Assembly (NCBI RefSeq): GCF_905171775.1
Contig: NC_053499.1
Span: 89,568,012 to 89,632,011 of the forward strand
Direction of reading: 5' to 3'
Length of the DNA stretch: 64,000 nucleotides
Source of the DNA: Rana temporaria
Taxonomy: Eukaryota; Chordata; Amphibia; Anura; Ranidae
The notes beneath the pieces were generated by a model. That model was not told where the DNA came from. It did no database searches and worked only from the letters and a program-made list of their open reading frames with translations. Position numbers and translations under genes: made by a program. Positions 10,259 through 22,424 of this stretch are shown piece after piece. Within the stretch, counting starts at the first letter, position 1. Each line of letters opens with the position of its first letter.

Positions 10259-11044
10259 GTGAGATAACAATAAGTGCTCTTGCTATGCAAGAACACTTAA
10301 TAATATATATGTGTGAGTGTGACAGGAAGTCAGGTAAATCTGTGGGTGTTGTCACTGATGGGACATACATTTCTGCCTTGTTTAGACAATACACAAATGG
10401 TTATCGGGTGCCAGAGAAAGGCTAAAGGCCGTTGAAAAACTTCAGCTGTTCAGAATGAGGCAATTAAAGGCCTCTTTAAGAAATCCAGAGGGTTACCACT
10501 AATTGGCTGCATCATTCCTAAGGCTGTGTGAGTAGGAGAGCAGTGCCAGAAGGTCTTCTGTGGAGGTGAGAGGATTGATTTTTTCTGTGTGAAACAAAAT
10601 CAAAAGACTATTGTTTTGTGCTGTATGACCAGCACTGTCTACCCAGCAGTAGGCTGTGTTAGACTTCATAGATAGGTTCCTGTGTGGAAGGTAGACGCCC
10701 AAAGTGGCTAGGAGTTATTTTATGTTTGATTTTGTTTATGCTGTTTGGATGCTTGCAATTGTTTTCCAGCAAGATGGAAAAATAAACAAAAAACGTTGTT
10801 TTCAACCGTCTTCAACTGCCAGTCTTTATATATTCAGTGTGTGGTGAACCCATCCAAGGGGTCACACACCCTGCTACCGAGCTAACCCCTCACAGTGAGA
10901 TAACAGTAAGTGCTCTTGCTATGCAAGAACACTAAATGATAATACTATTTATGTGAGATAACAATAAGTGATCTTGCTATGCAAGAACACTTAATAATAT
11001 ATATGTGAGATAACAATAAGTGATCTCGCTATGCAAGAACACTT
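10259..11044. repeat. Hairpin-forming tandem repeats, split by a solo LTR
   Basis: Units of about 50 bp read GTGAGATAACAATAAGTG, then a short palindrome with arms AAGTGCTCTTGC and GCAAGAACACTT. They lie at 10259-10312 and, after the LTR, at about 10895-10950, 10953-11000 and 11003-11044. The array looks continuous once the LTR and its target duplication are removed. The family is unknown. Confidence 0.8.
10318..10894 (+). mobile_element. Solo LTR
   Basis: A 577-bp element starting TGTGACAGG and ending CCCCTCACA, so it has TG...CA ends and a short inverted repeat. It is flanked by the direct 5-bp duplication GTGAG (10313-10317 and 10895-10899). There is a sense AATAAA at 10781-10786. No internal region exists, consistent with LTR-LTR recombination. 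The plus orientation rests on the polyadenylation signal. Confidence 0.85.
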
Positions 11045-11194
11045 AACTAGAAAATGCATTTCCTGCAGAAAATGCATGGGAATGCTGAATAGCTGAATTG
11101 CTAAGCCCACACCAAAGCCATAACCACTACACTATCTTTAGGACATACAAGCAGTGTTCCTTCAGTACTTATAAAGCCTCTCTTTGATCATTAA

Positions 11195-11568
11195 AGCGGT
11201 TGTAAAGGTAAAACAATGTTTCCCTAAATAGCTTCCTTTACCTTAGTGCAGTCCTCTTTCACTTACCTCATCCTTTGATTTTGCTTTTAAATGTCTGTAT
11301 TTAATCTGAGAAATACTCCCCTTCTGTTCTTCTGTCTGTAACTACACACAGTAATGGTGTGGAGAAAGCCTCTTGAGGGGGGAGGGGGCGAGCAGGATGC
11401 CCACTAACACACAGCTCCTTTCTCTATCTGCAAAGTAGAGAGTGTCCTGACTTGACTGGTCGCTCTCCCCTTCCCCCTCAAGGAGGTTTTCTCCACACCA
11501 GGTAAGTGAAGGAGGACTGCACTGAGGTAAAGGAAGCTATTTAGGGGGAAAATACCTTTACAACCCCT
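11195..11568. mobile_element. piggyBac-type MITE (TTAA target)
   Basis: Terminal inverted repeats AGCGGTTGTAAAGGTA and TACCTTTACAACCCCT are flanked by TTAA on both sides (11191-11194 and 11569-11572). The interior is largely self-complementary (TAGCTTCCTTTACC against GGTAAAGGAAGCTA). There is no transposase. It sits at the truncated 3' side of LINE-C. Confidence 0.85.
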
Positions 11569-11584
11569 TTAATCCCTACACCTA

Positions 11585-13354
11585 ATGATTTTGAGAACTC
11601 TTCAAACAAACCTTAATAAATCCACAACAGTACATGCTATCGAAACAGCGACTTCATCGTTAGAGACACATGGCCTTTGTGAACGTATCAGTATGAAATT
11701 TATGTTGATGAACTTAAAAATGTGGGCATGTCAGCGATTTAAAAAAGAGGTTCTCTGTGCGTTTCACTGGGAAATCGATAGAATTTTTTACATGACCGAC
11801 TTGGTCTCGTGAATAAGAGTTCCAATAATTTTCATAAGACGACTTGCTAAAATTTTGGCTAGTAAAATGTCCATGTTTAGCATAGAAATAGGGCGGTAAT
11901 TTGTACTAAGGGTATTGTCTGTATGCGGTTTTGGAATCATGCATATGATAGCCATCAATGATTCTTGCCTAAAGGATTTATTTTCCAGTAAATCATTAAA
12001 AGCTTCTGCTAGTAAGGGGAGATTATGTCCTTAAAAGTTTGGTAATAAAGGGCAGAGTATCCGTCTGGGCCTGGTCTCTTATTTGTTTTTAACTCTTGAA
12101 TGGCTGCTGCAACCTCATCTCCTGTAATGGGTTTTTCCAATATCATTTTTTGAGAATCATTCATCTGTAGTAGATTGATATGTGAAAAGAAAGAGTCTGC
12201 AGCAGCAATATTAAAGGTATTTGTTTCAGTATAACTTGCTTTTAAATGAGAGCTGAATGTCTGCCCTATTTTAAGTGGGTTACTGGTGAATGTATTTGCC
12301 GATTTAAGTTTAATGGGTTTAAATGATTTGTTAATGGACTTCAGTGCCCCTGCCAGAAGTGTTCCGTGCTTGTTAGACTTCATATAGAACACGTATCTAG
12401 CTCTATGTAGTGATTTTTCGGCTGAATCAGTGAGGGACAGGTCATATTCTAGAAGCGCGTTCTCTAAACGTGTTTTTGCGGCGGGGTTAGGGTCGTTTTG
12501 GAAAGCTACAAAATGTGTTAAATTATTTTTCTAATTGTTTTGCAAGATTTTTACGTTCTCTTTTAAGTATCCCCATTTGCTGTTGGAATGTACCCCTTAA
12601 AGAAGGTGTGTGTGCTTCCCAAAGTGTGAGTGTGGAAATTACAGAGATAGTGTTATGTTTTAAATATTCTTTTAGGGCCTGTTCAATTGTTAAGCAGTAT
12701 GCAGGGTGCTTAAGTATTAAGTCTGGGAGGTACCATGCTTCTTAGGTATTGTAGAGGCAATGGTGGTGTATACAGCATTGTAATCAGACCACGGGATCAA
12801 AATAATATTTGAATTTATAACTTCCGGCACCATACCTATTGTTCGAAAAATTTGGTCGATACGACTAAATGATTGGTGTGGATAAGAATAATAGTAATTT
12901 ATTTTTGTTGGATTGGACTCTCTCCAGGAATAAACCAGTTTATACTTAGATATAAGGTTAGAGAAGGTCCTTTTATATTGAAATCTTAGTGGGGTATACA
13001 GGGTCTTGTCCAGAAATGGGAGAAGAACGTGTTTGGAATCACCACACACAAGAGCTCCCATCTTGTGTGTATCTATGATTTGAAAAAAAAAGTGACATAA
13101 AAGGTACAGGGTTATGATTAGAGGCATAATAAAAGACCACAGTCACAGCCGTATCCATAATATACCCTGTTAATATTAGATATCTGCCCTCTGGATCTTT
13201 AATTTTGGAATGTAAAGAGAATGGCGTTGCATGGTGAAATGCTATTAGATTGTCCCTCTTTTTAGTAGAGGCAGAGGCTATGTATACTTGTGGATAGGAA
13301 ACATTAAAAAATTAAGGAGTTGAATTTGGGGTAAAGTGGGTCTTTTGTAAACAT
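11585..13354 (-). pseudogene. LINE-C ORF2 fragment, endonuclease and N-terminal RT
   Basis: The minus strand reads from the endonuclease (CLQKTHF near 13345, SRIDQIF near 12860, PWSDYNAV near 12785) through a linker to RT blocks (KRPGPDGYSALYYQTF near 12050, YRPISMLNMDILLAKILASRL near 11850) and on to DQVGHVKN near 11800. Several stops and frame changes break it, and the FADD block is missing. The first 34 codons lie at 23727-23830, beyond the inserted Harbinger-type MITE. It is older than LINE-B. Confidence 0.85.
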
Positions 13355-13560
13355 ACAGGGCCATATTCAGGTAGAATCGCCTATCTTTAGGCGGGCATAG
13401 CGTAGCTCAGATACAATACGCCGCCGTAAGTTTTTTTTTCCACAAAAGGTTTTTATTAAGGCAAAATCAAGGATACAATACAAACGCTTGTCAAGTTGCA
13501 TAGTTCCAAGACAGATATATAGAGGGCTTCATTGACAAACCCGTAACAATATATGCATCA

Positions 13561-14041
13561 GGCCGGGTACCAACGAGCAAACATGTACGGTGAAACCGGT
13601 CCGTCGGACCGTTTTCACCGTACATGCCTGCTAGAGGGCTTCTGTACGATGGTTGTACTAACCATCGTACAGAAGTCCGCGCGTAAACATTACGCGGGGC
13701 GTGTCCGCATCGTCGCCGCGATGATGACGCGGCGACGTGGGCGGGCCTGCCATTTAAAGACTTCCACGCATGCGTCGAAGTCATTCGACACATGCGAGGG
13801 ACGGCGGGCGCTCGGACATGTACGGTAGGTCTGTACTGACGACCGTACATGTCCGAGCGGGCAGGATTCCAGCGGACGGTTTTAAAACACGTCCAGGAAT
13901 ATTTGTCTGCTGGGAAAAGGCCAGGCGGGCAAATGTTTGCTGGAATTCGGCCCGCTCGCGCCTACACACGACCGAACATGTATGCTGAAACTGGCCCGCG
14001 GACCAGTTTCAGCATACATGTTTGGTCGTGTGTATGGGGCC
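13561..14041. mobile_element. Palindromic MITE inside the LINE-D 3' UTR
   Basis: The ends GGCCGGGTACCAACGAG and, inverted, GGCCCCATACACACGAC are terminal repeats flanked by TCA on both sides (13558-13560 and 14042-14044). Internal perfect hairpins include CGGTGAAAC/GTTTTCACCG-type arms at 13578-13626 and a second pair at 13975-14025. It encodes nothing. It belongs to the same family as the MITE at 32105-32542. Confidence 0.85.
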
Positions 14042-14609
14042 TCAGACATAACATTGAAGCATAAAATAAACAGAAAAGAACATTAGGAAGCAAAAGGGAC
14101 CTGGAAAACAAAACATGGAGTACATCTGACATATAGTTTACGTAGGGCAGAGCTGCCCCGGATGTTGCAAAAGTTGTCCCATTGTAGGAGAAGAAGGTCA
14201 GCCTACCCATATCCGACTTAGAGATGCAGCAGGGATGGATAGGGGTAGGTAAACGTGCAATGAACGGGTGGTCAGAGTGGGACAGCAAGTTGGACACGGG
14301 TCCACTGCCAAAATGGGAACGAATTCCAGGGGTGGGGTGGTGGACTAGAAAAGAAAGGAGAGGACAGGGACTAGAACAGAAAGGAGAGGACAGGGAGAAA
14401 GAAAGAGGGAGAGGGGAAAGAGGGGAGAAGAGAAGAGAAAAAAAAAGGACAAAAAAGGGGGGTGTGAGTGGGAAAAAACAAAGGAGGGGGGGAAAAAGAA
14501 CGGAATGGGAGGGAGCCACTCCTCCGTCGCAGCATTTCCAGACATAGCAGCCCGGGAGAGGGGTATATAACATTAAGCGATTTCACAAAGCCGTGGGGTG
14601 AATCAGGTT
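14042..14609 (-). other. LINE-D 3' UTR, purine/pyrimidine skewed
   Basis: Non-coding, strongly pyrimidine-rich in the sense strand (GA-rich on plus at 14330-14520). The simple composition creates long but meaningless open frames on both strands. Confidence 0.7.
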
Positions 14610-17600
14610 TTAGGTGGGGAAATGGGATTTATAGCGGTCAGAGAATGTGAAATGGGTCCAACAAGCCCAGGTTTGTGTGAAAGTTTGTAGCCGTTCCTGA
14701 GAAATAGCGATTAACTCCTCTAATTCAGCTATTTTTGCTACTCTAGACAGCCATTCCCTAATGGTGGGTGTGGCCGATTAGCGCCAATGTGTTGGTATGC
14801 AGAGCCTAGCCGCGTTAACCATGTGCATGGCTAAAGATTTGTGATATTCACGTTTAGAGAGGGTTGTGTGATGGAGGAGGTACTGTGCCGGGCTGTAGTC
14901 CAACTCATACGTGGTAACGCTTTTAATGATGGAGTGTACCTAGGCCCAGAAAGGCTGGACGGACCTACACTCCCACCAGATGTGAATCATCGATCCCACA
15001 TCATCATTGCATCTCCAGCAAATATTCGAGATGTCAGGCGAAAATTTGTGTAAGCGTGAGGGGGTCCTGTACCATTTGGTCACAATTTTGTATCCATTTT
15101 CTTGGATCGCCACATTCATGGAACCTTTATGAGCAAGAGTATAGATGTTTCCCCAGTCTTCATCATCAAAAGTTAGTTTTAAGTCCCTCTCCCAGGACTC
15201 GTGCAGTCATTTAGACACCAGGGGAAGGGGATCTACCTGGAGGAGAGCGTAGAGGAGAGAAATGAGATGTCTTTGTGGTGGAGGGCGTGAGCACAAGGCT
15301 TCAAACGGGGTAGGCTGCCTAGACCACGTCGTGGTCGGGGTTTTGGTCGTAAGGTAGTGTCTCAGTTGTCTGTAAGACCAAAAGGGAAAGGTCCGAGTAC
15401 GTGAGTCAGCCACCAATTCCTCGTAGGAACGGATGTTGCCTTTTTGGAAAAAGTGTTTCGCTAGAATGTCTGCGTGTTGCCATTCCTCTCGGAGGAATGT
15501 AGAGTCTCCTGGAGAGAAGTCCGGATTCCCTCTCAAGGGCGTCAACGGACTTAAGTGTGAGGAGATCTTATACTGAGCGACTGCTTTATTGAAGGCTGCT
15601 AGGGAGGGGTATATCAGCGGGTGGGCTTTAAGTGACTGGGGCCAGTGACGGGTTGGTAACCAAGGGAGTACGTGTGTGGGTGTATGAACAAAGTGTCTCT
15701 CTAAGGTGACCCAAGCTTTCTCCAAATGGTGTATCTTCCAGTCCACAATTCTTGTCAAGTGGCATGCGAGGTAATATTTGTGGAGATCTGGTAGGCCAAT
15801 TCCACCCAGATCTTTGGGGAGAGTGAGACGTGAGTATTTGATGCGTGGAGGTTTGTCGTTCCACAGGAAAGCTGTACATGCTCTCCTATAAGACACGAAG
15901 AAAAAGGGAGAGAGATGGATAGGGATTGACTGCATCAGATATAGTAATCGGGGAAGCACTATCATTTTGATCAAAGCTGCCCAGCCAAACCAAGAAATAT
16001 TCAGGTTGGCCCAGTCTTTCAGGTCTTTCTGAGCCCTAGAGAGCGCCGCCAAGAAGTTCAAGTTATAAAGGTCTTCCATTTTTCTGGCGATCCGAATACC
16101 AAGGTAAGTGATTGCAGTCTCCTTCCACTGAAACGGGAAAGATTCCTGGCAGTGAGTAACTTCCTATGGGGGCAGAGAGACATTTAAAGCGTGCGACTTA
16201 GAGTAATTTATTTTTAGGTTCGAGAGTTCTCCAAATTGGTGTATGTTTTTTAATAGATTGGGCAGGGAGATTCTGGGGGCCTGTAGGGATAGCAGAATGT
16301 CATCCGCGAAAGCGGCTACCTTGAATTCTTTGCCTGCAATGGGCACACCCCTAATGTCCGGGTTGCTACGCAGTCTGTTCAAGAGGGGTTCCAGCGTCAA
16401 AACAAATATCAGGGGGGATAAGGGGCAGCCCTGCCGTGTTCCATTACCGATAGAGAAGGCGTTTGACAGGAGGCCATTGGTCTTCACCCTTGCCGAGGGA
16501 TTGGAATATAGGGCGTTGATATACGTAGCCAATCGGGGCATGAGACCAATACCTTTTAATACCTCCCGCGTATAGTCCCAGGCCACCCTGTCAAATGCCT
16601 TCTCAGCATCCAGGGATAGGAAAAATCCCTTGGAACCCGATGTACGTAGCCAGTGCTGTATGTTCAGAGCGCGTATGGAGTTGTCCCTAGCTTCTCTGCC
16701 AGGAACAAAGCCTACTTGGTCCAAAGTTACTAAGCCAGGAATGAGGGGGAGCAGCCTATTGGCCAAAATGTTTGCAAATAATTTAATGTCTACGTTGAGT
16801 AGAGAGATTGGCCTGTAGCTAGAGGCCGATAGAGGATCTTTGCCCTCCTTAGGGATAACTGTCACGTGTGCTTCTAAAAGCCTACCTGGATGGGCGTTCG
16901 AGTTCGACAACGAGTTAAACATGTTAAGTATCTCAGGGGATAAAGTATCTCGGAAAGACTTGTAGTATATTAAAGGGAGACCGTCTGGGCCCGGGCTCTT
17001 ACCCACTTTCATTTGCTTTATGGCTAGATGCAATTCTGCTTTGGACAAGGGGATTTCCAAGGCCTCAGCTTGTTGAGAAGAAATGGGTTTGGGACAGTAC
17101 TCAGCTAGGAATTCACACATCCGGGCCGTTTGTCCGGTCACCCCCGTGTCTTCCGAGTCAGCACGGGGTAAATTATAGAGGGTCGAGTAAAACTCCTCGA
17201 AGCGTCCCGCTATTTCTTCATTTCTAGAGAGGAGTGCACCATGTTTGTCTCGGATTTGGTGAATCCTGGAAGTGAGTTTGGCGTTCTGTATCGTGCGTGC
17301 CAGCATTCTGCCGCTTTTGTTGCCGTGTTCATAGAACACTTTTTGCTCCAAGACGTAACGTCTTCTTGTGCGTTTCCCTAGTTCATCTAGGAGAGTACAT
17401 CTAGCTTGTGTCAAGTCCTGCAACACAGTTTGCGAGGTTGACTTTTTGTGCGAGGCTTCCAATTTGTTAATAGTTTGAACCAGTGTCCTAATAAGTTCCT
17501 GACTCTGTTTCTTGGCGGCTGACGCCAGGGCAATAAGTTTATCCCGGAGAACGCATTTATGCGCTTCCCAGAGTGTAACTGGCGTGATCTCCGGGTTGGA

Positions 17601-18443
17601 ATTTTCCTGGAAATAGAGTTGGATATGGGATCTGATCTGCTCAATCGTTGCTGGGTCTTTCAACAGGGAGGGATTTAGGCGCCACGATTTAGTAGATTTG
17701 TTCACCTCGGGGAAAACAAGTGTTACGGTTATGGGATGGTGGTCGGATAAGTACATTGGTTCAATAGTGGCCTGAGATAAGAACGAGAGGTCGGTTTGAG
17801 AGACAAAGAAGTAATCGATCCTCGAGTACTTCTGATGTGGGGGGGAAAAGAAGGTATAATCCTTGTCTTGCGGAAACAAGGTACGCCAGGTGTCGTGAAG
17901 TGTCAAGGCCTGTAGTTGTAGTTTGATCTGCCGGATCGCACGGTATGGGAGTGCGGAGATTCCGGAAGAGGTATCCAGGGCCGGGTTCAGTGGGGTGTTA
18001 AAGTCACCACCCAGGAGTAACAGACCTTCCTGAAAGGTGGAGAGGAGGTCACTCATTTTCCTGAAGAAGGTAACTTGGTGTTCATTTGGGCAATAGATAT
18101 TGGCCAGGGTGATTGGCTTGGATGCGTACGTGCCTTTAAGGAAAATGTATCTGCCGTCAGGGTCGATCAAAGTGTCACGTAGTTGGAAATCAGCATGCTT
18201 AGAGATAAGGATGGAGACGCCCTTGGTTTTGGAGACTGGGTTCGTGGAATGTAGTGCTTGCTTATAAACGTGGTTCGCCAGTTTAGGAATGGCGTCCGAT
18301 CTAAAGTGAGTTTCCTGGAGTAGCAGGAAGTGCGCCCCATGCTTAGTCAACGCGGCTAAAACCTGAGATCTTTTTTCTGGGACGTTTAGGCCCTTAATGT
18401 TTAGGGAGAGGCATTTGAGATAGAGATGTTTTGATTTGTCCAT
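14610..18443 (-). pseudogene. LINE-D ORF2: endonuclease-RT with four in-frame stops
   Basis: A single reading frame of 1277 codons runs from the ATG at 18443 to the natural stop at 14610-14612. It is broken only by nonsense codons at 16164-16166 and 15207-15209 and near 14960 and 14775. The endonuclease shows LSLNIKGLN, LLQETHF, GGDFNTPLN and SDHHPI. The RT shows KSPGPDGLPLIYYK, SYRPISLLNVDIKLF, LSLDAEKAFDRV and FADD (bases 16299-16310). The C-terminal knuckle CWRCNDDVGSMIHIWWEC is present near 14990. Because the frame is otherwise kept, decay appears recent and mostly by point mutation. Confidence 0.9.
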
Positions 18444-20319
18444 TCGACTGGTTCGGGTGATAGGACACTAGGGCCTAGACGTTATGGGTGAAGTAAGGGA
18501 GTAAACCCGCTCTGGGGTCAATGAGGCGATCGACGAGCGAGCCCGAGTGCGAGGAGGAGCGGCCTCCAGAGAGAGAAAAAGGGAAAAAGAGAAGAAGAAA
18601 AGAAAAGAAAAAAAAAAGGGGGGGGGGAAGCAAGGGAGGAGTGGAGGAGTAAGGAAGGGGGGGGGGGAAGTGGTGAGAGGAAAATAGGGCGAAGGGAAGG
18701 CAAGTGTATTGGGGGAAGAGAAGGGGGTGTAAAGTTTGAGGTACGAGGATGTGTAGAGGAAATGCGGATCAAGGAGGAGGGATCTAAGGGGGTTAGATCA
18801 CGGAGGGGGAGGCCACGCGGCCAATGGAAAAGAAAAAGTACCGGAGGTAATTACACGGATAACCGAGATATCTAGAGGATGACTAAACAAGGGATGTGAG
18901 GGGAAAGTCCGGAGTGTCAGCTGCAGTCCTGCTGAACAGCTGTGTGGGGTTTGTAAACCTGGAGGGGGAACATACGGGTCGGCACAAATGAGGACATAAC
19001 GAGAATGAAGAGTTGCAACAATCGAGCAGTATGCTATGGAGCACAAATCAGGAAGTGTCCTGGTTGCATTGGGGGGGGATTTCAGTAACATAAGATGGGC
19101 GAAGCGGTCAACAAAGATATGTTGCCTACAAGGGCGGGGGATTAGAGGGACGGCCCAAAATGGAATGATAGTGATCAATATTCTATGGAGATCATAGATC
19201 AGTTAACAAAGCATAGAAACAAACAGGTAAGGCATAATTATCCTAACACAACATCAAATCATATCCTACATCACATGAATAAATATTGAGTAATAATTTT
19301 CCAGTGTACTCGAACCAAGCTTAAACAAAAATGGTTGAAGGGGGGAGGGTAGAGGGGGGGTGGAGGGGGAAGGGAGAGGAAGGGATGGGAGGGGGGACAC
19401 AAGGGGGCGTAACTTTGCATTCCTGACAAGGAGGTCCAGACTAACATTTTCGGTATTGTGACAACAAGACCCGGAGGGGTCATGGCTAGGTACACACCCC
19501 AAATAATGTCATGGTTCCCGTCCAGTGTCTGCGTAGAAGCTAGGTTAATGCAAGAGGCAAAGGATAACTCGGAAGCATTAAGGCTGCAAGGCCGACGCCC
19601 AACATTTCTCTGACCCCCCGCCGTATTGGACATTCTGATTGTTCCGATGCTCCGAACCTGGGGCCAACGCCGGGCGAGTCAGCAGAGTTTCATATCAGCA
19701 GCCCGACAAAGGGGACATTATGTTAGCTGTTGCCTATACCTTAGAGCAACAGAACAAGACACGTGTTAATCAAGCCCGCATAATCGAGGGTCAAAAAGGG
19801 TCAGCATCATCCTAGCTTAGGCCCAGGTCAGAGCATCAGAAGTATGTAGAGGGTACGTGTAAGTTGGCAGGTTGGTCACAAGGTCTATCAAGTAACCCAT
19901 GAACATCCTCCCCCCTAAAAAAAAAAAAAAAAGGGGGGGGGGTGTGGGGAAGGGTGGGAGAGCATCATTCCACACTGCAAAACAGTAAATCATTTAGGCT
20001 GATCAAAACTTTAAACAACAGGGCGAGGGGCCCGAACTTTGTAGGAGACACAGTCCTAAGAATATTATCCGATTTAAAAAAAAATAAAAAATAGGAGCAT
20101 GGTGGAGGGCTGGAATATTGTCAGTGCGTCGTAAGAACGTACTTAGCCAACATAGCGGGATGCAGGTGGGGACATGAATTTAAGTGGGGAAGAGGAAAGA
20201 GAAAAAAAAAAAGGGGGGATTTCTCTCCCCTTCCCCTATTCCTCCCAGAGCAGGTGGATGTCGAGGAGGAGATGTCTTAACTTACTGATCCATGAATCTC
20301 CGAACATCTGTAAGGGCAC
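18444..20319 (-). other. LINE-D inter-ORF spacer, 1.9 kb
   Basis: No coding signal was recognised. It contains purine-rich plus-strand tracts (18560-18720, 19340-19400) and an A15-G9 block at 19918-19941. The spacer is about five times that of LINE-B (about 370 bp). I saw no flanking duplication that would mark a separate insertion. Confidence 0.6.
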
Positions 20320-21455
20320 TTACATGTCCCGGTCCCCTCTGCGGGGAGTATCAGCATGGCCCAGCGGATGTAAGGGTTGATCTCGACGAGATGGGCGGTC
20401 ACCTGGGGAGGTGGGATCAAGTCTGCGGCGTCTGGATCTTTGTCGTTGCGCTTTAGGTGACGACGCATGCGAGGTCGGCTTCCATGGTTCCGTTGGGAAG
20501 TAGAACGAGTACCAGTCCGGTATGTCAACAGGCGGGATGTCAAGTTGTTCACAGAAGTTTATCAGATCTTCCGGCGTGCGAAGTAGAGCGGTGCGCCCTC
20601 TAGCGGTGGCTGATAGGCAAAACGGAAACTTCCATCTGTAGGGAATGTTGCGTGCTCGCAACACGTCCAGCAGAGGGCGCAAGGTGCGTCTGGTTTGCAG
20701 GGTTATCTGTGATAAGTCCTGGAACAGCTTTATGTCAGCGCCATTGTACAAGATCCGTCCCCTGACCCTGGCCTTTTTGAGAATTTCCTCTTTCAAGGGG
20801 AAGTTTACAATGCAGCACACTATGTCTCTGGGAGGTTCATTGTCCCTAGGAGGGGGTCGCAGAGCACGATGAATTCTCTCCATCTCAATTGGTGTCTCCG
20901 CAGGCCTTTCAAGCAGGTAATTAAAAATGGCGCAAACTGTCTGTGTTAGGGAAGCCTGTTCAATTCCTTCGGGGAGACCCCTTACTCTTATATTGTGTCT
21001 GCGGCCCCGATTGTCCAAATCTTCTACATGTCTATGTAGTTCAAACATATGGGGAAGGTGCATGTCATATGTCTTTTGGACTTGCCTGATCGCCGCAGCT
21101 TGGAGATGTGTGTCTTCTTCCACATCTTTCAGGCGGACGTTTATCGTCTGCAGGTCGGTCTTCAAGTCGGCTATCGCGGTCGTCAGGGTGTGTTTGATAT
21201 CCAGGGCCACCGATATCGCAGGTCTCCTTGCAAATCAAACAGGCCTGGAGCTGCCGCTCTTCCGCCCTCTACAATCGATCCAGCAGACGATGACGGGGTT
21301 AGGGTGTGCGGATTGTGTGAAGCCTGGGAGGCCAGTGATTCTGCATTGTGTGTCGAGGCCCGGGTCCGGAACATCTCCGGAATGTTGGAGCCAAGCTGGG
21401 TTCCGGGATCAGTCACGGATCGAGGGGTTGAGGTACTTCTGTGTGTTCTGCCCAT
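20320..21455 (-). pseudogene. LINE-D ORF1, one frameshift
   Basis: It starts at the ATG at 21455 (MGRTHRSTSTPRSV, Ser/Thr-rich N-terminus) and changes frame near 21205 into the 296-codon stretch 21210-20320. That stretch has a coiled coil (LKTDLQTINVRLKDVEED), then VEDLDNRGRRHNIRVRGLPE, IHRALRPPPRDNEPPRDIV and the C-terminal LFQDLSQITL and IPYRWKFPF. These are hallmarks of L1 ORF1p. The C-terminus carries an Arg-rich extension (QRQRSRRRRLD). One indel separates it from an open frame. Confidence 0.88.
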
Positions 21456-22424
21456 TTTCGAGTCAAAAGGCCCCAATAAACTAGCTTAGTGTCCTCAGTG
21501 TGCCAGAATTTTCAAATCATGCGGTCATCTCGGGTACCCGAGCACCGTTTTATACAAGTCTCAGTAATGGGGTCCCCGGGCCGAATCAGGCAAGTCTCTA
21601 TGCCCTGGGGAGCTAATATGTCAGGGGTCAAGAGGGGCTCTGACCGCACCGAGAGCTGCAGTGAATAGCGGTTGCGGGCGTGTATGCAGCCAGCCGTGAA
21701 AGGGATCGGGTGTATCTGGAGGTAGGTAGTCCAGCTTAGGCCTCAAGATGGTGGCTGCTTTGTGTGAAGGGGAGCCGATCGGGAGCTAGCAGGGAGCTGG
21801 GCAGGATCCTGGATGCGCCTGGGATCGATCGGCCGGGGTTCTGGTAAAGGCTGGGCAAGTTTCAGCGCAATCCGGAGGCGGGGGAGGCAGCAGAAAACCG
21901 CAGAGAATCCGTAGGCCGCAAGATGGCGGCCGTCCAGCTGAGAACGGGGCCTACCGGGAGCAGGCAGGAGGCTAGATAGGAGCCCGATCGCTCGGTCAGG
22001 GATCCGATGTGGGCCGGGGGCTTTCCGGGGCAATCCGAAGGTGCGGGGCTTAACAGCAAGTCGCGGAAGGTCCGTAGGCCGCAAAATGGCGGCTGCTCGG
22101 TGGAGGAAAAGGCCGGCCGGGAGCCAGCCGGACGGAGGCCAGGAAGTGTCCGCAATCAACCGGTTAGGACTCTAGTACCGGTCGGGCACCACAGCGGGAG
22201 GTCCGGCAGCAGGGGGATGTGGCAGTAGGCCGCGACAGGTCCGTGTGCCGTGTAGGCCTCAAGATGGAGGCCGGGCTGCGGTGGATGGAGCCGGCGAGGA
22301 ACTGAATCCGCCCGATCAGGGAGCCAGAATCGGCCAGTTGGTGGTCCGGGGGGACCTGGAGGTAGGTGCAAGCCCTTTGCAGGGTTCGATTTTAAATTTA
22401 GGAGTCCGATGGGTGCGGATTTAG
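21456..22424 (-). promoter_or_regulatory. LINE-D 5' leader of repeated GC-rich monomers
   Basis: Four diverged units of about 163-178 bp are marked by a CAAGATGG-type core at 21744, 21919, 22082 (CAAAATGG) and 22260, each preceded by TAGGCC. The core matches the consensus bound by YY1, here on the strand opposite to LINE sense. The layout recalls the monomeric promoters of mouse L1 elements. Promoter activity is inferred. Confidence 0.65.

Larger units (their letters stand above)
13434..22424 (-). mobile_element. Long L1/Tx1-type LINE (LINE-D)
   Basis: A minus-strand LINE flanked by the 14-bp duplication GCCGCCGTAAGTTT (13420-13433 and 22425-22438). The order is a 5' leader of repeated monomers (22424-21456), ORF1 (21455-20320), an unusually long spacer (20319-18444), ORF2 (18443-14610), a 3' UTR holding a MITE, and a terminal A-run. 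With the 0.48-kb MITE removed it is about 8.5 kb, much longer than LINE-B. Both ORFs carry lesions. Confidence 0.92.

Noticed and set aside
13491..14064. Several open frames on both strands
   Set aside because: They lie across a palindromic MITE, so both strands look alike. No domain is recognisable.
13962..14573. 203-codon frame rich in Phe, Leu, Pro and Ser
   Set aside because: It arises from a pyrimidine-rich LINE 3' UTR and part of a MITE. Low complexity only.
22380..22395. GGGTTCGAT resembling a tRNA B box
   Set aside because: No A box or cloverleaf around it. It is the extreme 5' end of LINE-D.
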